A stretch of DNA of 37,131 nucleotides from a virus, in IMG/VR virus record IMGVR_UViG_3300049459_000188, positions 1-37,131 of that record, one strand, 5' to 3'. Positions 16,803-24,284 of this stretch are shown here, piece after piece. The notes under the pieces are model-generated. The model did not search any database. It had not been told where the DNA came from and saw only the letters and a program-made list of their open reading frames with translations. Made by a program: the position numbers and the translations under genes. How positions within the stretch are numbered: position 1 is the stretch's first letter; the number at the start of each line of letters is the position of its first letter.

Positions 16803-17264
16803 ATGAGCTTTTCCGGGAAACCCACGACCTTTGTGGAACAGGCCATCGAGAACGACGGCTTTTGGCCAAACCTCTCCGTGTCTGAGTTTCAGAAGGGTTA
16901 CCGCCTGCCGGCGGAGTACCTGGTAGACATGCTGGTCACCGACTTAAAGACCGCAATGATTGAGGTAAACGGCGATCTAACCAAGCGCAAAAGCGACTGG
17001 CAGAACGTCGGTGTCACCACCGTGGAAACGGCGGATCCTACGGTCCTGCCTGAACGCACATTTCACTCTGCGACGTACAAGCGCGCCGTTTACTGCCGTG
17101 CAAAAGCCAGCCTACTGACCCAATTCGCCACCGTGAACCGTCGCGAAAGCGCCGAAAATATCGGCAAGGAATTGCCCGAGCGCGGCGAAACCTTTCTGGA
17201 ATTCAGCCAGCAAGCCATCCGGGTTCTGCAAGGCCGTGGCCGTATAACGGCGGCGCTGCTATGA
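16803..17264 (+). CDS. L: Head completion/stabilisation protein (P2 gpL-like)
   Basis: 153 residues (P2 gpL has 169). It is a connector subunit that seals the portal after packaging. Typical gpL features are the N-terminal FWPNLSVSEFQKGYRLP and the region around residues 95-125 (RTFHSATYKRAVYCRAKASL). The ATG at 16803 gives MSFSGKPTTF; frames from 16731 or 16764 add residues unlike the family. Its ribosome site is weak. It overlaps the next gene by four bases. Confidence 0.85.
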   Translation: MSFSGKPTTFVEQAIENDGFWPNLSVSEFQKGYRLPAEYLVDMLVTDLKTAMIEVNGDLTKRKSDWQNVGVTTVETADPTVLPERTFHSATYKRAVYCRAKASLLTQFATVNRRESAENIGKELPERGETFLEFSQQAIRVLQGRGRITAALL

Positions 17265-17713
17265 CCAAGCTGCAAGGACTGACCGCCTACCTTTTGGAGC
17301 GCCGCCTGGTTGCACCTGAACAGCTCGACAGCTTCACCGAGCAGGTAAAGCTTTCGCTGATCTGGAAACCCGACGTCGAAGGCATGCACTTCGCCGATAT
17401 GCACTATCGCGCCGCGATCGTGCTGGAGCGCTTCGCCGACCATCCGGCACGCCTGATGGCCCTGGTCGGCAGTTGGCTGGAAAACCACGACGCCGATCGC
17501 GATCGCCATGAATTGCCGGCGCCGGAGTTCGCGGTGGAGCCGTTGGACACCGACCTTTTCGACGTGGAAGTCACGCTGGAATTCGCCGAGCCGCAATATC
17601 TGGCCGAAGACCCGGACGGCGAGATCGAAGCCTTCGGCAAGACCTGGGCCTTTGTCCCGTTTGATCTGTGGATTGCAGAGCGCGGCGAGGTGGCCACCGA
17701 TGGCCGGGCGTAG
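17261..17713 (+). CDS. R: Tail completion protein (P2 gpR-like)
   Basis: 150 residues (P2 gpR has 155). It acts at the tail terminus during head-tail joining. The family pattern is visible in MHYRAAIVLERFADHPARL and the C-terminal EAFGKTWAFVPFDLWIAE. It starts in an ATGA overlap with L and ends 14 bases inside S. Confidence 0.88.
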   Translation: MTKLQGLTAYLLERRLVAPEQLDSFTEQVKLSLIWKPDVEGMHFADMHYRAAIVLERFADHPARLMALVGSWLENHDADRDRHELPAPEFAVEPLDTDLFDVEVTLEFAEPQYLAEDPDGEIEAFGKTWAFVPFDLWIAERGEVATDGRA

Positions 17714-18383
17714 CACGTTCGAACTCGACATTCGCGGTCGCTTGGGCGTACGCGAACAACTGGCGTTGTTGAGCCTGCCGCCGCAATTGCGCCGCCGCTT
17801 GCTGAACCAGGTCACCAAACGCGTGCGGACGATGAGCCGCAAGCGTGTGCGTGAGCAGAAGAACCTGGACGGCACGCCCTTCGCCCCACGCAGGGGCGAC
17901 AGCAAGGGCAAAAAGAAGATGGAAGCCGGCCTGGCCAAGTTGATGGTGGTCACCCGGGTGTCCGCTGATGAAGCGGAGTTGGGCTGGAAAAACGCCCTGA
18001 CCCGATGGGTCGCCGCGCAGCAACACAACGGCGTCAGTGAGCGCCGCACCGCCCAGCAGATGCGCCGATGGAACAAGACCCCACCGGGTTTGGCAGCAAC
18101 CGACAAGCAAGCAAAGCGCCTGCGGCGGTTGGGCTTCCGTGTGCGCCAAGCAGGCAAAAAGACGCTGACCCGGCCGTCGGTGGCGTGGATTCAAGAGCAT
18201 GTGAACTACGCCAAAGCCGGTTTGCTGATCCGGATCCTGGACGACCAGCGCAGCGAAAGCACCGGCGCGCAGAGCTGGGAAATCACGCTGCCGAAGCGCC
18301 AGTTCATCGGCGCCGAAACCGAACGCGAAACCAATCTCCTGATTAACCAGGTGTTGCAACAAATCCTAACTTCACCCCGCTAA
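17700..18383 (+). CDS. S: Tail completion protein (P2 gpS-like)
   Basis: 227 residues, longer than P2 gpS (150). The protein is very basic; the N-terminal half matches the gpS/virion morphogenesis type (SLPPQLRRRLLNQVTKRVR, then GTPFAPRR). The extra middle segment is Arg/Lys-rich. It probably joins heads to finished tails. The ATG at 17700 overlaps gpR by 14 bases; earlier starts in this frame would lie deep inside R and give a shadow sequence. Confidence 0.8.
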   Translation: MAGRSTFELDIRGRLGVREQLALLSLPPQLRRRLLNQVTKRVRTMSRKRVREQKNLDGTPFAPRRGDSKGKKKMEAGLAKLMVVTRVSADEAELGWKNALTRWVAAQQHNGVSERRTAQQMRRWNKTPPGLAATDKQAKRLRRLGFRVRQAGKKTLTRPSVAWIQEHVNYAKAGLLIRILDDQRSESTGAQSWEITLPKRQFIGAETERETNLLINQVLQQILTSPR

Positions 18384-18394
18384 CGAGGCACTGC

Positions 18395-19510
18395 ATGGCA
18401 CTCGGTCAAGTCACCGTCGACAATCTCAATCTAGGCCAGGGCGCCGTCACCGAGGTTGAGCGTTACTTTCTTTTCATCGGCCCCGCCGCCAAAAACGTCG
18501 GCCAGGTCATTCCGCTGAACACCGACAGCGATCTGGACGCCGCCCTGGGCGTCCCGGCGAGCGATCTGAAAACCCAAATCACCGCCGCACGTTTGAACGG
18601 TGGCCAGCGCTGGGCCTGCATGGCGGCCCCGATCGGCCCCGAAGGCGACTGGGCCACCGCTCTGGAGAAAACCCAGCAACAAGGGGTGTCGGTGGAAGCG
18701 GTCATCGTCACCAAGCCTGTCGCGAAGGGTGATGAACTATCGGCCATGAATGACGCGGCCGTCGCCCTGAACAACACCTACGGCCGTCGTGTTTTCTTTC
18801 TGGCAAGCACTGCCGGCATCGCCGTCGACCAGACCTGGGCGCAGTACCTGAGCGAGCAAAAAGCGTTGGTAGCGGGTCTGGCAGCGCCGCGCGTTTCACC
18901 GGTGCCGCAACTGCACGGTAATGACCTGGGCGTGCTGGCTGGTCGCTTGGCGAATTCGGCAGTCAGCATCGCGGATAGTCCAATGCGCGTGGCTACCGGG
19001 CCGGTGTTGGGGCTTGGCGACGTGCCTATCGATATGGAGCTGATACCGCTGCCGTCCGCTGTGCGCAGCGAACTGGATCGGGCGCGGTTCTCCGTCACTC
19101 AGACCTACCCAGACTATCCAGGCGTGTACTGGGGTGACTGCAACATGCTGGACACCCCAGGCAGTGACTTTCAAGTCGTGGAATACCTGCGCATCACCGA
19201 CAAAGCCGCTCGGCTGATTCGCCCGCTGCTGATCCGCCGTGTCGCCGATCGCCGCTTGAACAGCACGCCCAACAGCATGGCGGTGAACACCAACCAACTG
19301 ATGGCGCCACTGCGTGCGATGGCCAAGTCCATCAAGTTCAACGGCGAGGTGTTCCCCGGTGACATCGAGCCGCCGAAAGACGGCGACCTGGTGCTGGAGT
19401 GGCAGAGCAAAACCAAAGTCGCGGCCTTCATCAAGCTCAAACCCCTCAACTGCCCGAAAGACCTCACGGCGAATATCGCCCTGGATCTTTCCACTGACAA
19501 AGCGGAGTAA
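18395..19510 (+). CDS. Tail sheath protein (DUF2586 type, HP1/K139-like)
   Basis: 371-residue structural protein. It follows the tail completion genes and precedes the tube, so it is the best candidate for the contractile sheath. Sequence features (ALGQVTVDNLNLGQGAVTEV at the N-terminus, a conserved middle with VGVPxxD-like turns and C-terminal KLKPLNCPKDLTANIALDL) suit the DUF2586 family rather than P2 FI. A contractile tail is implied. There is an 11-base gap after gpS. Confidence 0.8.
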   Translation: MALGQVTVDNLNLGQGAVTEVERYFLFIGPAAKNVGQVIPLNTDSDLDAALGVPASDLKTQITAARLNGGQRWACMAAPIGPEGDWATALEKTQQQGVSVEAVIVTKPVAKGDELSAMNDAAVALNNTYGRRVFFLASTAGIAVDQTWAQYLSEQKALVAGLAAPRVSPVPQLHGNDLGVLAGRLANSAVSIADSPMRVATGPVLGLGDVPIDMELIPLPSAVRSELDRARFSVTQTYPDYPGVYWGDCNMLDTPGSDFQVVEYLRITDKAARLIRPLLIRRVADRRLNSTPNSMAVNTNQLMAPLRAMAKSIKFNGEVFPGDIEPPKDGDLVLEWQSKTKVAAFIKLKPLNCPKDLTANIALDLSTDKAE

Positions 19511-19516
19511 CGCCCC

Positions 19517-19969
19517 ATGGCAAAAATTGGCGGCAAGAACTTCGACGTGAGCCTGGGCGATCTGTCGCTGCACGTCGAGAGCTGCACCCTGGACATTACC
19601 GACAACTCGGCTGTGGTCCAAACCCGGGGCGTGCCTGACGGCTACGTGGAGGGCGACGTGGCCGCTGCGGGCGAACTGGAACTGGACAGCTCCAACTTCC
19701 AGTTGCTGATCGATGCGGCGCGATCGGCCGGGAGCTTTCGCAAGCTCAAGCCGTTCGATGCGGTGTTCTTCGCCAAGGCCGGCGAGGACGAGGAACTGCG
19801 CGTGGAGGCCTTCGGCTGCAAGGTGAAGATCTCCAGCTTGCTGTCGATCGATCCCAAAGGTGGCGAGAAGACCAAGCACAAGGTGCCGTTTGACGTCACC
19901 AGTCCGGACTTTATTCACATCAACGGCGTTCCGTACCTCGACGCTACCGAGATCGAGGGGATCCGTTAA
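19517..19969 (+). CDS. Tail tube protein (DUF2597 type)
   Basis: 150 residues, beta-rich and of mid acidity. It begins MAKIGGKNFDVSLGDLSLHV and has the size and position of a tube protein directly after the sheath. Assignment to the DUF2597 family, found in HP1/K139-type phages, is from recall of family sequence. It overlaps the next start by one base (TAATG). Confidence 0.78.
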   Translation: MAKIGGKNFDVSLGDLSLHVESCTLDITDNSAVVQTRGVPDGYVEGDVAAAGELELDSSNFQLLIDAARSAGSFRKLKPFDAVFFAKAGEDEELRVEAFGCKVKISSLLSIDPKGGEKTKHKVPFDVTSPDFIHINGVPYLDATEIEGIR

Positions 19970-20178
19970 TGGTGGATTGGTTCGACCGCGCCCAGGAGCT
20001 GGAGCAGCGCCAACGCGACCAGGCGATCAAAGCCCAGTTGCTGACACCTGTGCCGGCCGGGCCGAGCCTGACCCATTGCCAGGACTGCGACAACGAGATC
20101 CCGCCGGCGCGGCAGGCACTGGGCGGTAAAACGCGGTGCGTCCCGTGCCAAACGGGCTTTGAGCAGAGTAAACGCTGA
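19969..20178 (+). CDS. TraR/DksA-like C4 zinc-finger protein
   Basis: 69 residues. A helical N-terminus (DRAQELEQRQRDQAIKAQLL) leads to a four-cysteine finger, CQDC then CVPC, of DksA/TraR type. Full DksA binds the RNA polymerase secondary channel through a long coiled coil; this protein keeps only a short helix, as TraR does. It may tune host transcription during late infection. It is joined to both neighbours by one-base start/stop overlaps. Confidence 0.85.
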   Translation: MVDWFDRAQELEQRQRDQAIKAQLLTPVPAGPSLTHCQDCDNEIPPARQALGGKTRCVPCQTGFEQSKR

Positions 20179-20474
20179 TGACCACTGACGCCTTGCGCCT
20201 TGGAGCGCTGGAACAGAAATTCGCTGTCTTCGAACACAGGCTGGGCGAGCTGGAAGACCGCCACGAAACCGTGCCAACCCGCGTGACCAAACTGGAACAA
20301 GGGTTTGAACATATGGCCGGGCAACTGTCGGAACTGAACGCTGGTCAGCAGACCCTGACGGTCGCGGTGAACGACATCGGCGCGAAGGTCGGCCGCTTGC
20401 TGACCATTCTCACGGTGGTCGCTTCCGTGCTGCAAATGGTCGTGCCGGCACTGTTGCGAGCGTGGTTCCCATGA
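20178..20474 (+). CDS. Putative holin-like protein with C-terminal membrane span
   Basis: 98 residues. The first 65 or so form heptad-like helices (LGALEQKFAVFEHRLGELED), probably a coiled coil. The end is one hydrophobic segment (LLTILTVVASVLQMVVPALL). The architecture resembles XhlA-type proteins linked with phage lysis, and its place immediately before the endolysin fits a holin or holin partner. Single-span C-tail holins are diverse, so the call rests on topology and context. It overlaps the endolysin start by four bases. Confidence 0.6.
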   Translation: MTTDALRLGALEQKFAVFEHRLGELEDRHETVPTRVTKLEQGFEHMAGQLSELNAGQQTLTVAVNDIGAKVGRLLTILTVVASVLQMVVPALLRAWFP

Positions 20475-20998
20475 GCCTGCGCGGCAGGGTTCAGGCCGGT
20501 GTGATTGCGCTGGCCAGCGCTCCGTTGGTGATCTTCCTGGGCACTTGGGAAGGCAACGGCCAGAACACCGTTTATGCGGACAAGCTCGCCGGGGGACTAC
20601 CCACGGTTTGCAAGGGCATCACTCGGTTTACCAGCCCATATCCGGTCATCGTTGGCGACTACTGGTCACCCGCCAAGTGCGCCGAGGTGGAGCAACTGGT
20701 GATCCGCAAAACGCAGTTGCAGCTTGCCGAGTGCATCACCAACCCGAATGCCAGCCAGAACACGTTCGACGCCCTCACCAGTCACGGCCACAACTTCGGT
20801 GTGACCAGCACCTGCGCCAGTCGAGCGGTCGCGCTTATCAACGCCGGCCGGATCGCCGAGGGCTGCAACGCTTTGGCATGGGCGCCGGACGGCAAGACGC
20901 CGGTATGGGCTTATGTGACCGACGCCCAGGGCCGCAAGCACTTTGTTCCAGGCCTGCACAACCGCCGGCTGGCTGAAGTGGAGGTTTGTCTGAAATGA
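20471..20998 (+). CDS. SAR endolysin (T4-type lysozyme, GH24)
   Basis: 175-residue muramidase that cuts peptidoglycan at lysis. An N-terminal Ala/Gly-rich, weakly hydrophobic segment (AGVIALASAPLVIFLGTW) is a likely signal-arrest-release anchor. Catalytic residues are Glu in TWEGNG, Asp in YADKL and Thr in LPTVCKG. SAR lysozymes are exported by Sec, wait tethered and become active when the membrane is depolarised. The ATG at 20471 (ATGA overlap with the holin-like gene) is preferred over a GTG at 20462. Confidence 0.9.
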   Translation: MSLRGRVQAGVIALASAPLVIFLGTWEGNGQNTVYADKLAGGLPTVCKGITRFTSPYPVIVGDYWSPAKCAEVEQLVIRKTQLQLAECITNPNASQNTFDALTSHGHNFGVTSTCASRAVALINAGRIAEGCNALAWAPDGKTPVWAYVTDAQGRKHFVPGLHNRRLAEVEVCLK

Positions 20999-21525
20999 CG
21001 ATTCCACCGCTACGGCTCGCGCTGATCGTGATGCTGATTACTGCCCTGGTGCCCTTGTATTGGTTCATCCGGGTTGTGGATCAACGTGATGAAGCGCTGA
21101 AAGACTTGAAAGGCCTGAAAACGGAGGTCGTCGGGTTGCGCGAAGCGGCCCGAATCAGCGGCGAAATGCTCGCCGAGCGGGACGCGATCGACCAACGAAA
21201 CACCAAGGAATTGACCGATGCACTCACTGAAAACGAGCGCCTGCGCCGCGCTGTTAGCGGTGGCACTGGCCGGCTGCATGTCCGCGCCACCTGTCCCGCC
21301 ACCGGATCTGTGCCCGCCGCCGCCGGCACCGCCCGCGTGGCTGATGCAGGACGCGCCGAACTCGCAACAGACGCTCGACCGGATTATTTCACCCTCCGTA
21401 ATCAGCTGGCCCTAAGCCGGCAAATGATTCTCGGACTCCAGCAATACGCCCGTGGCGTGTGCCTGCGATCGCCAGCACCCCAGGACACCACTTTTCCCAA
21501 CCTCTACAAGAGACCAACCCCATGA
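20995..21525 (+). CDS. Rz-like inner-membrane spanin
   Basis: 176 residues. An N-terminal membrane anchor (LALIVMLITALVPLYWFI) is followed by a long charged coiled coil (DQRDEALKDLKGLKTEVVGL) and a low-complexity Ala/Gly region. With the nested Rz1 it would link inner and outer membranes and disrupt the latter at lysis. The ATG at 20995 overlaps the endolysin stop (ATGA). The C-terminal half carries the Rz1 gene in another frame, which explains its biased composition. Confidence 0.85.
   Translation: MTIPPLRLALIVMLITALVPLYWFIRVVDQRDEALKDLKGLKTEVVGLREAARISGEMLAERDAIDQRNTKELTDALTENERLRRAVSGGTGRLHVRATCPATGSVPAAAGTARVADAGRAELATDARPDYFTLRNQLALSRQMILGLQQYARGVCLRSPAPQDTTFPNLYKRPTP
21218..21415 (+). 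CDS. Rz1-like outer-membrane spanin lipoprotein, nested in Rz
   Basis: 65 residues encoded in a shifted frame wholly inside Rz. It has a lipoprotein signal with lipobox LAGC (residues 16-19) and a mature part very rich in proline (PPVPPPDLCPPPPAPP), both classic Rz1 traits. A ribosome site, AAGGAA, lies seven bases before the ATG. The mature lipoprotein should sit in the outer membrane and bind the Rz C-terminus. Confidence 0.88.
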   Translation: MHSLKTSACAALLAVALAGCMSAPPVPPPDLCPPPPAPPAWLMQDAPNSQQTLDRIISPSVISWP

Positions 21526-21815
21526 GCCAACAGAACAACACCGAAATCACCCTGGAAGTCGGCGAAGCGGAATTCACCTTCAACCTGACCCCGGCTGACG
21601 TCACCAAGTATTTCAACGCCCTGACCCAAGCCAACAAGGTCGCCCCAGGCAACAACCTGTTGATGACCACCGTCAAGCAAGAGGAAAAGGCCACGTTGAA
21701 ACCGTTGCTGGCCAACCCGGTAATGGTGATGCAGATCGCCGGCGCGCTGCTCGAGGAGTACGCGCCGAACGTTGAGGTGATCGTAAAAAAGCGCACGAGC
21801 ACGCTGAGCGCCTAA
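21522..21815 (+). CDS. Tail assembly chaperone (short, 0-frame form)
   Basis: 97 residues. The gene lies between lysis and tape measure genes, the usual place of tail assembly chaperones that coat the tape measure during tube growth. The N-terminal half is an acidic beta sheet (ITLEVGEAEFTFNLTPADVT) and the rest helical. It begins in an ATGA overlap with Rz. Codons 88-90 (GTA AAA AAG) contain an A AAA AAG slippery heptamer, eight codons before the stop. Confidence 0.8.
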   Translation: MSQQNNTEITLEVGEAEFTFNLTPADVTKYFNALTQANKVAPGNNLLMTTVKQEEKATLKPLLANPVMVMQIAGALLEEYAPNVEVIVKKRTSTLSA

Positions 21816-21979
21816 GCGAAAACGGCTTGGGCCAGCTCATGGCCCTGACGAACCGATGGCTACCTGGTACGGAACCCACGCCCGAGGCGATGGGAACCGC
21901 CAAGTGGTTGGAGGACGAATACTGGAAACGCATGGAGTTCGCCGTGGCTAACGGCATCGCCCTTGCGCTGAACGGATAA
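21522..21979 (+). CDS. Frameshifted tail assembly chaperone (long form, -1 at 21791)
   Basis: If ribosomes slip back one base at A AAA AAG (21785-21791), translation continues from 21791 for 62 more codons and stops at TAA 21977-21979. The added segment starts AHEHAERLSENGLGQLMALT, then has Trp-rich helices (KWLEDEYWKRMEFAVANG). It looks like a real protein, has no initiation codon or ribosome site of its own that would produce the whole segment, and fills the gap before the tape measure. Lambda G-GT and P2 E-E' use the same arrangement, in which the extension binds the tape measure. Confidence 0.8.
21785..21791 (+). promoter_or_regulatory. Programmed -1 frameshift slippery site (A AAA AAG)
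   Basis: The heptamer is in the exact phase X XXY YYZ relative to the chaperone frame, the same sequence as the E. coli dnaX site. No stimulatory pseudoknot was modelled. Confidence 0.85.
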
Positions 21980-21984
21980 CGACT

Positions 21985-23970
21985 TTGGCAGACCGTAGCG
22001 CCAGCCTGGCTTTCATTCTCAGCTTGCAGGACAAGGTCACCGCGCCGCTGGGCAAGGTGAAAATGGGCTTTTCCGAGCTTGCTGATCAAAGCGAAAAGCA
22101 CATTAAAACGATCGGCTTGGGCATGGGCGGTGTGACGGCGGCGGTCGTCGGGATTCAACAGGCCATGGCGCCGGCGTTGGAGGTCAATCGTGCCCTGGGC
22201 GATGTCCGATCGCTGGGCGTGGCCGACGACGCCTTGACTGCACTGAACAAAAAATCTTTGGAGTTCGCTGTGAATTACGGTGAAAACGCCAAGGACTTTG
22301 TAGCGTCGGCGTACTTGATCGAGGGCGCAATTAAGGGACTCGCCGGCAACCAGCTCGCCACCTTTACCAACACCAGCAACCTTCTGGCCAAGGCCACCAA
22401 GTCCGACGCCGAAACCATGGGCGAATACGTCGGCACGCTCTACAACCTGCAAAAGTCCCAAGCCGACGCGATGGGGAAAGGCGCGTGGGTAGAAAAGCTC
22501 GGCGGGCAAACGGCGCTGGCTGTGCAGCTGTTTCGCACCAGCGGCGCGGCGATGAAAGATGCGTTCAAGGAAGCCGGCGCGATCGCCACCACATCCGGCG
22601 TCGATCTTGCCGAACAGATGGCGGTGATCGGCACGCTCAGCAGCACCATGGAAGGCGGCGACGCCGGCGGACGCTACAAAGCGTTCTTCGAGAACATCGG
22701 CGCTGCGTCGGAAAAGCTCGGCATGAAGTTCACCGACCAACAGGGCAAGGTCCTGCCGATGATGGCCATCCTGGACAAGCTCCAGGGCAAGTTCGGCGAC
22801 CTGACCAGCGCGTCGGCCGGCGCCAAGCTGATGGAGGCTTTCGGCGGCGAAGGCGCCCAGGTGATCGGCGCGCTGGCCAAGGACACCGACCGATTGCGCA
22901 ACGGCATCGAGCAGTTGGGCAAGGTGCGCGGTCTGGAAAATGCCGAGCAGATGGCCAGGGCTATGGTCGATCCGTGGCAACAGTGGGCGTCCCTGGTCGA
23001 AGTCATGCGGGTGGTGTTTGGCCAGGTGCTGATCCCGGTACTGACGCCGTTCATGAGCAAGATGGTCGACATCGGCAAAACCCTGGTGCGCTGGTCGCAG
23101 CTGTTTCCCAACATCACCCGGGTGATAGGCATCACCGCACTGACCATCATGGCGATCGTCGGCGCCATGTCGTTGTTGACCGTCGTGGTCGGCGTAGCCC
23201 GGATGACCTGGCTGGGCCTGTTATCGGTGTGGAAGGTCATGCAGTTGCTGAACCTGCGCACCGTTGCCGGCTTCGTCCTGCAGAAACTGGCGATCCTGGC
23301 TTACATGGCCGTGATCTACACGCTCAGCGCCGGTCTTGCCCTGGTGCGCGGCGCCATGCTGCTTTGGCAGGGCGCGATCTGGCTGGTCAACGCGGCGCTG
23401 TTGGCCAACCCGATGGTGTGGATTGTGGTGGGTGTTCTCGCCCTGGTGGCCGTCATTGTCGCGGCGGTCTACTACTGGGACGAATGGACGTCCGCCCTGA
23501 TGAACACGGCCGCGTTCCAGTTCGTCGCCGACAAGCTGCAGAAGCTGTCCGACTGGTTCAACTCCATGGGCGGCTGGTCAGGCATGGCCAAGGCCGCGTG
23601 GGACAGCATCGTCGGCATTTTCACCAAGGCCGTAAACGGTGTGATCGAGCTGCTGAACAGCATCCCGGGCGTGAACATCGAAGCGCGCTTCGGCGGTATG
23701 CCTGAAGTGCCTGGCGTCGATGCCGCGACCAATGCCGCCGACACCGCCAACGCCGCACAGAAAGCCCAGCAGACCATCAACGCGGCAATCCCCAGCCTTT
23801 CACCGGCGCGCCCTTCAGCGGTGCCGCCCGGTGGTCTGCTGACCAGTATCCAGAACAACAACAGCAGCCAGAACAAGGGCACGCATGTTGAGAACGTGAA
23901 CATTCACACGGGCAAGACCATGACGCCGCTGGAGATGGAAAACATGGTCGCAATGGCGGTCGGCGGATGA
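21985..23970 (+). CDS. Tail tape measure protein
   Basis: 661 residues. Long helical N-terminal third, a phage tape-measure core region (TNTSNLLAKATKSDAETMGE and ALAVQLFRTSGAAMKDAF), then hydrophobic segments (about 381-410 and 435-495) and a Gly/Ala/Asn-rich end. It sets tail length and is ejected ahead of the DNA. The start is a TTG five bases after the stop of the frameshift product, so initiation may depend on ribosomes arriving there; no better ATG is nearby. It overlaps the next gene by four bases. Confidence 0.9.
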   Translation: MADRSASLAFILSLQDKVTAPLGKVKMGFSELADQSEKHIKTIGLGMGGVTAAVVGIQQAMAPALEVNRALGDVRSLGVADDALTALNKKSLEFAVNYGENAKDFVASAYLIEGAIKGLAGNQLATFTNTSNLLAKATKSDAETMGEYVGTLYNLQKSQADAMGKGAWVEKLGGQTALAVQLFRTSGAAMKDAFKEAGAIATTSGVDLAEQMAVIGTLSSTMEGGDAGGRYKAFFENIGAASEKLGMKFTDQQGKVLPMMAILDKLQGKFGDLTSASAGAKLMEAFGGEGAQVIGALAKDTDRLRNGIEQLGKVRGLENAEQMARAMVDPWQQWASLVEVMRVVFGQVLIPVLTPFMSKMVDIGKTLVRWSQLFPNITRVIGITALTIMAIVGAMSLLTVVVGVARMTWLGLLSVWKVMQLLNLRTVAGFVLQKLAILAYMAVIYTLSAGLALVRGAMLLWQGAIWLVNAALLANPMVWIVVGVLALVAVIVAAVYYWDEWTSALMNTAAFQFVADKLQKLSDWFNSMGGWSGMAKAAWDSIVGIFTKAVNGVIELLNSIPGVNIEARFGGMPEVPGVDAATNAADTANAAQKAQQTINAAIPSLSPARPSAVPPGGLLTSIQNNNSSQNKGTHVENVNIHTGKTMTPLEMENMVAMAVGG

Positions 23971-24284
23971 GTGAGTACGTGGATCTGCTGATCATCGACA
24001 ACGACCTGGCACTGGATCCGTCACACCAGCCGCTGCTGGTCGATGACCGCGCCTGCATCGCGCAGGACATCGCTCACATGATCCGCGACAGCGGGTTGCT
24101 GGTGACACTGGTGGCCGAGCGCGATCGGCTGCGACAGCGCGACTGCATCCAGCAACTGGAATTGTTGGTGGAGGACGACCAGCGCCTGGTGCCCGGTACG
24201 GCACGCATCACCCAGCAGGAACCAGGTGTGTACCTGGTCACTGCGAAAACCCTGAAATTCGGTTCGATTGAGGTAAGTCTGTGA
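23967..24284 (+). CDS. Baseplate protein (DUF2590 type, gpW/gp25-like position)
   Basis: 105 residues. The middle (ACIAQDIAHMIRDSGLLVTL) resembles the gp25-like wedge proteins that nucleate the baseplate, and the gene directly precedes the J-like wedge protein as W does in P2. The family name DUF2590 is from recall. It overlaps both neighbours by four bases. Confidence 0.72.
   Translation: MSEYVDLLIIDNDLALDPSHQPLLVDDRACIAQDIAHMIRDSGLLVTLVAERDRLRQRDCIQQLELLVEDDQRLVPGTARITQQEPGVYLVTAKTLKFGSIEVSL

Noticed and set aside
21673-22980. Minus-strand open frame of 435 codons
   Set aside because: Antisense to chaperone and tape measure genes; shadow of biased codons.
22485-23705. Plus-strand open frame of 406 codons in another phase
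   Set aside because: Lies wholly in the tape measure gene and gives an Arg/Gly/His-rich product without domains.
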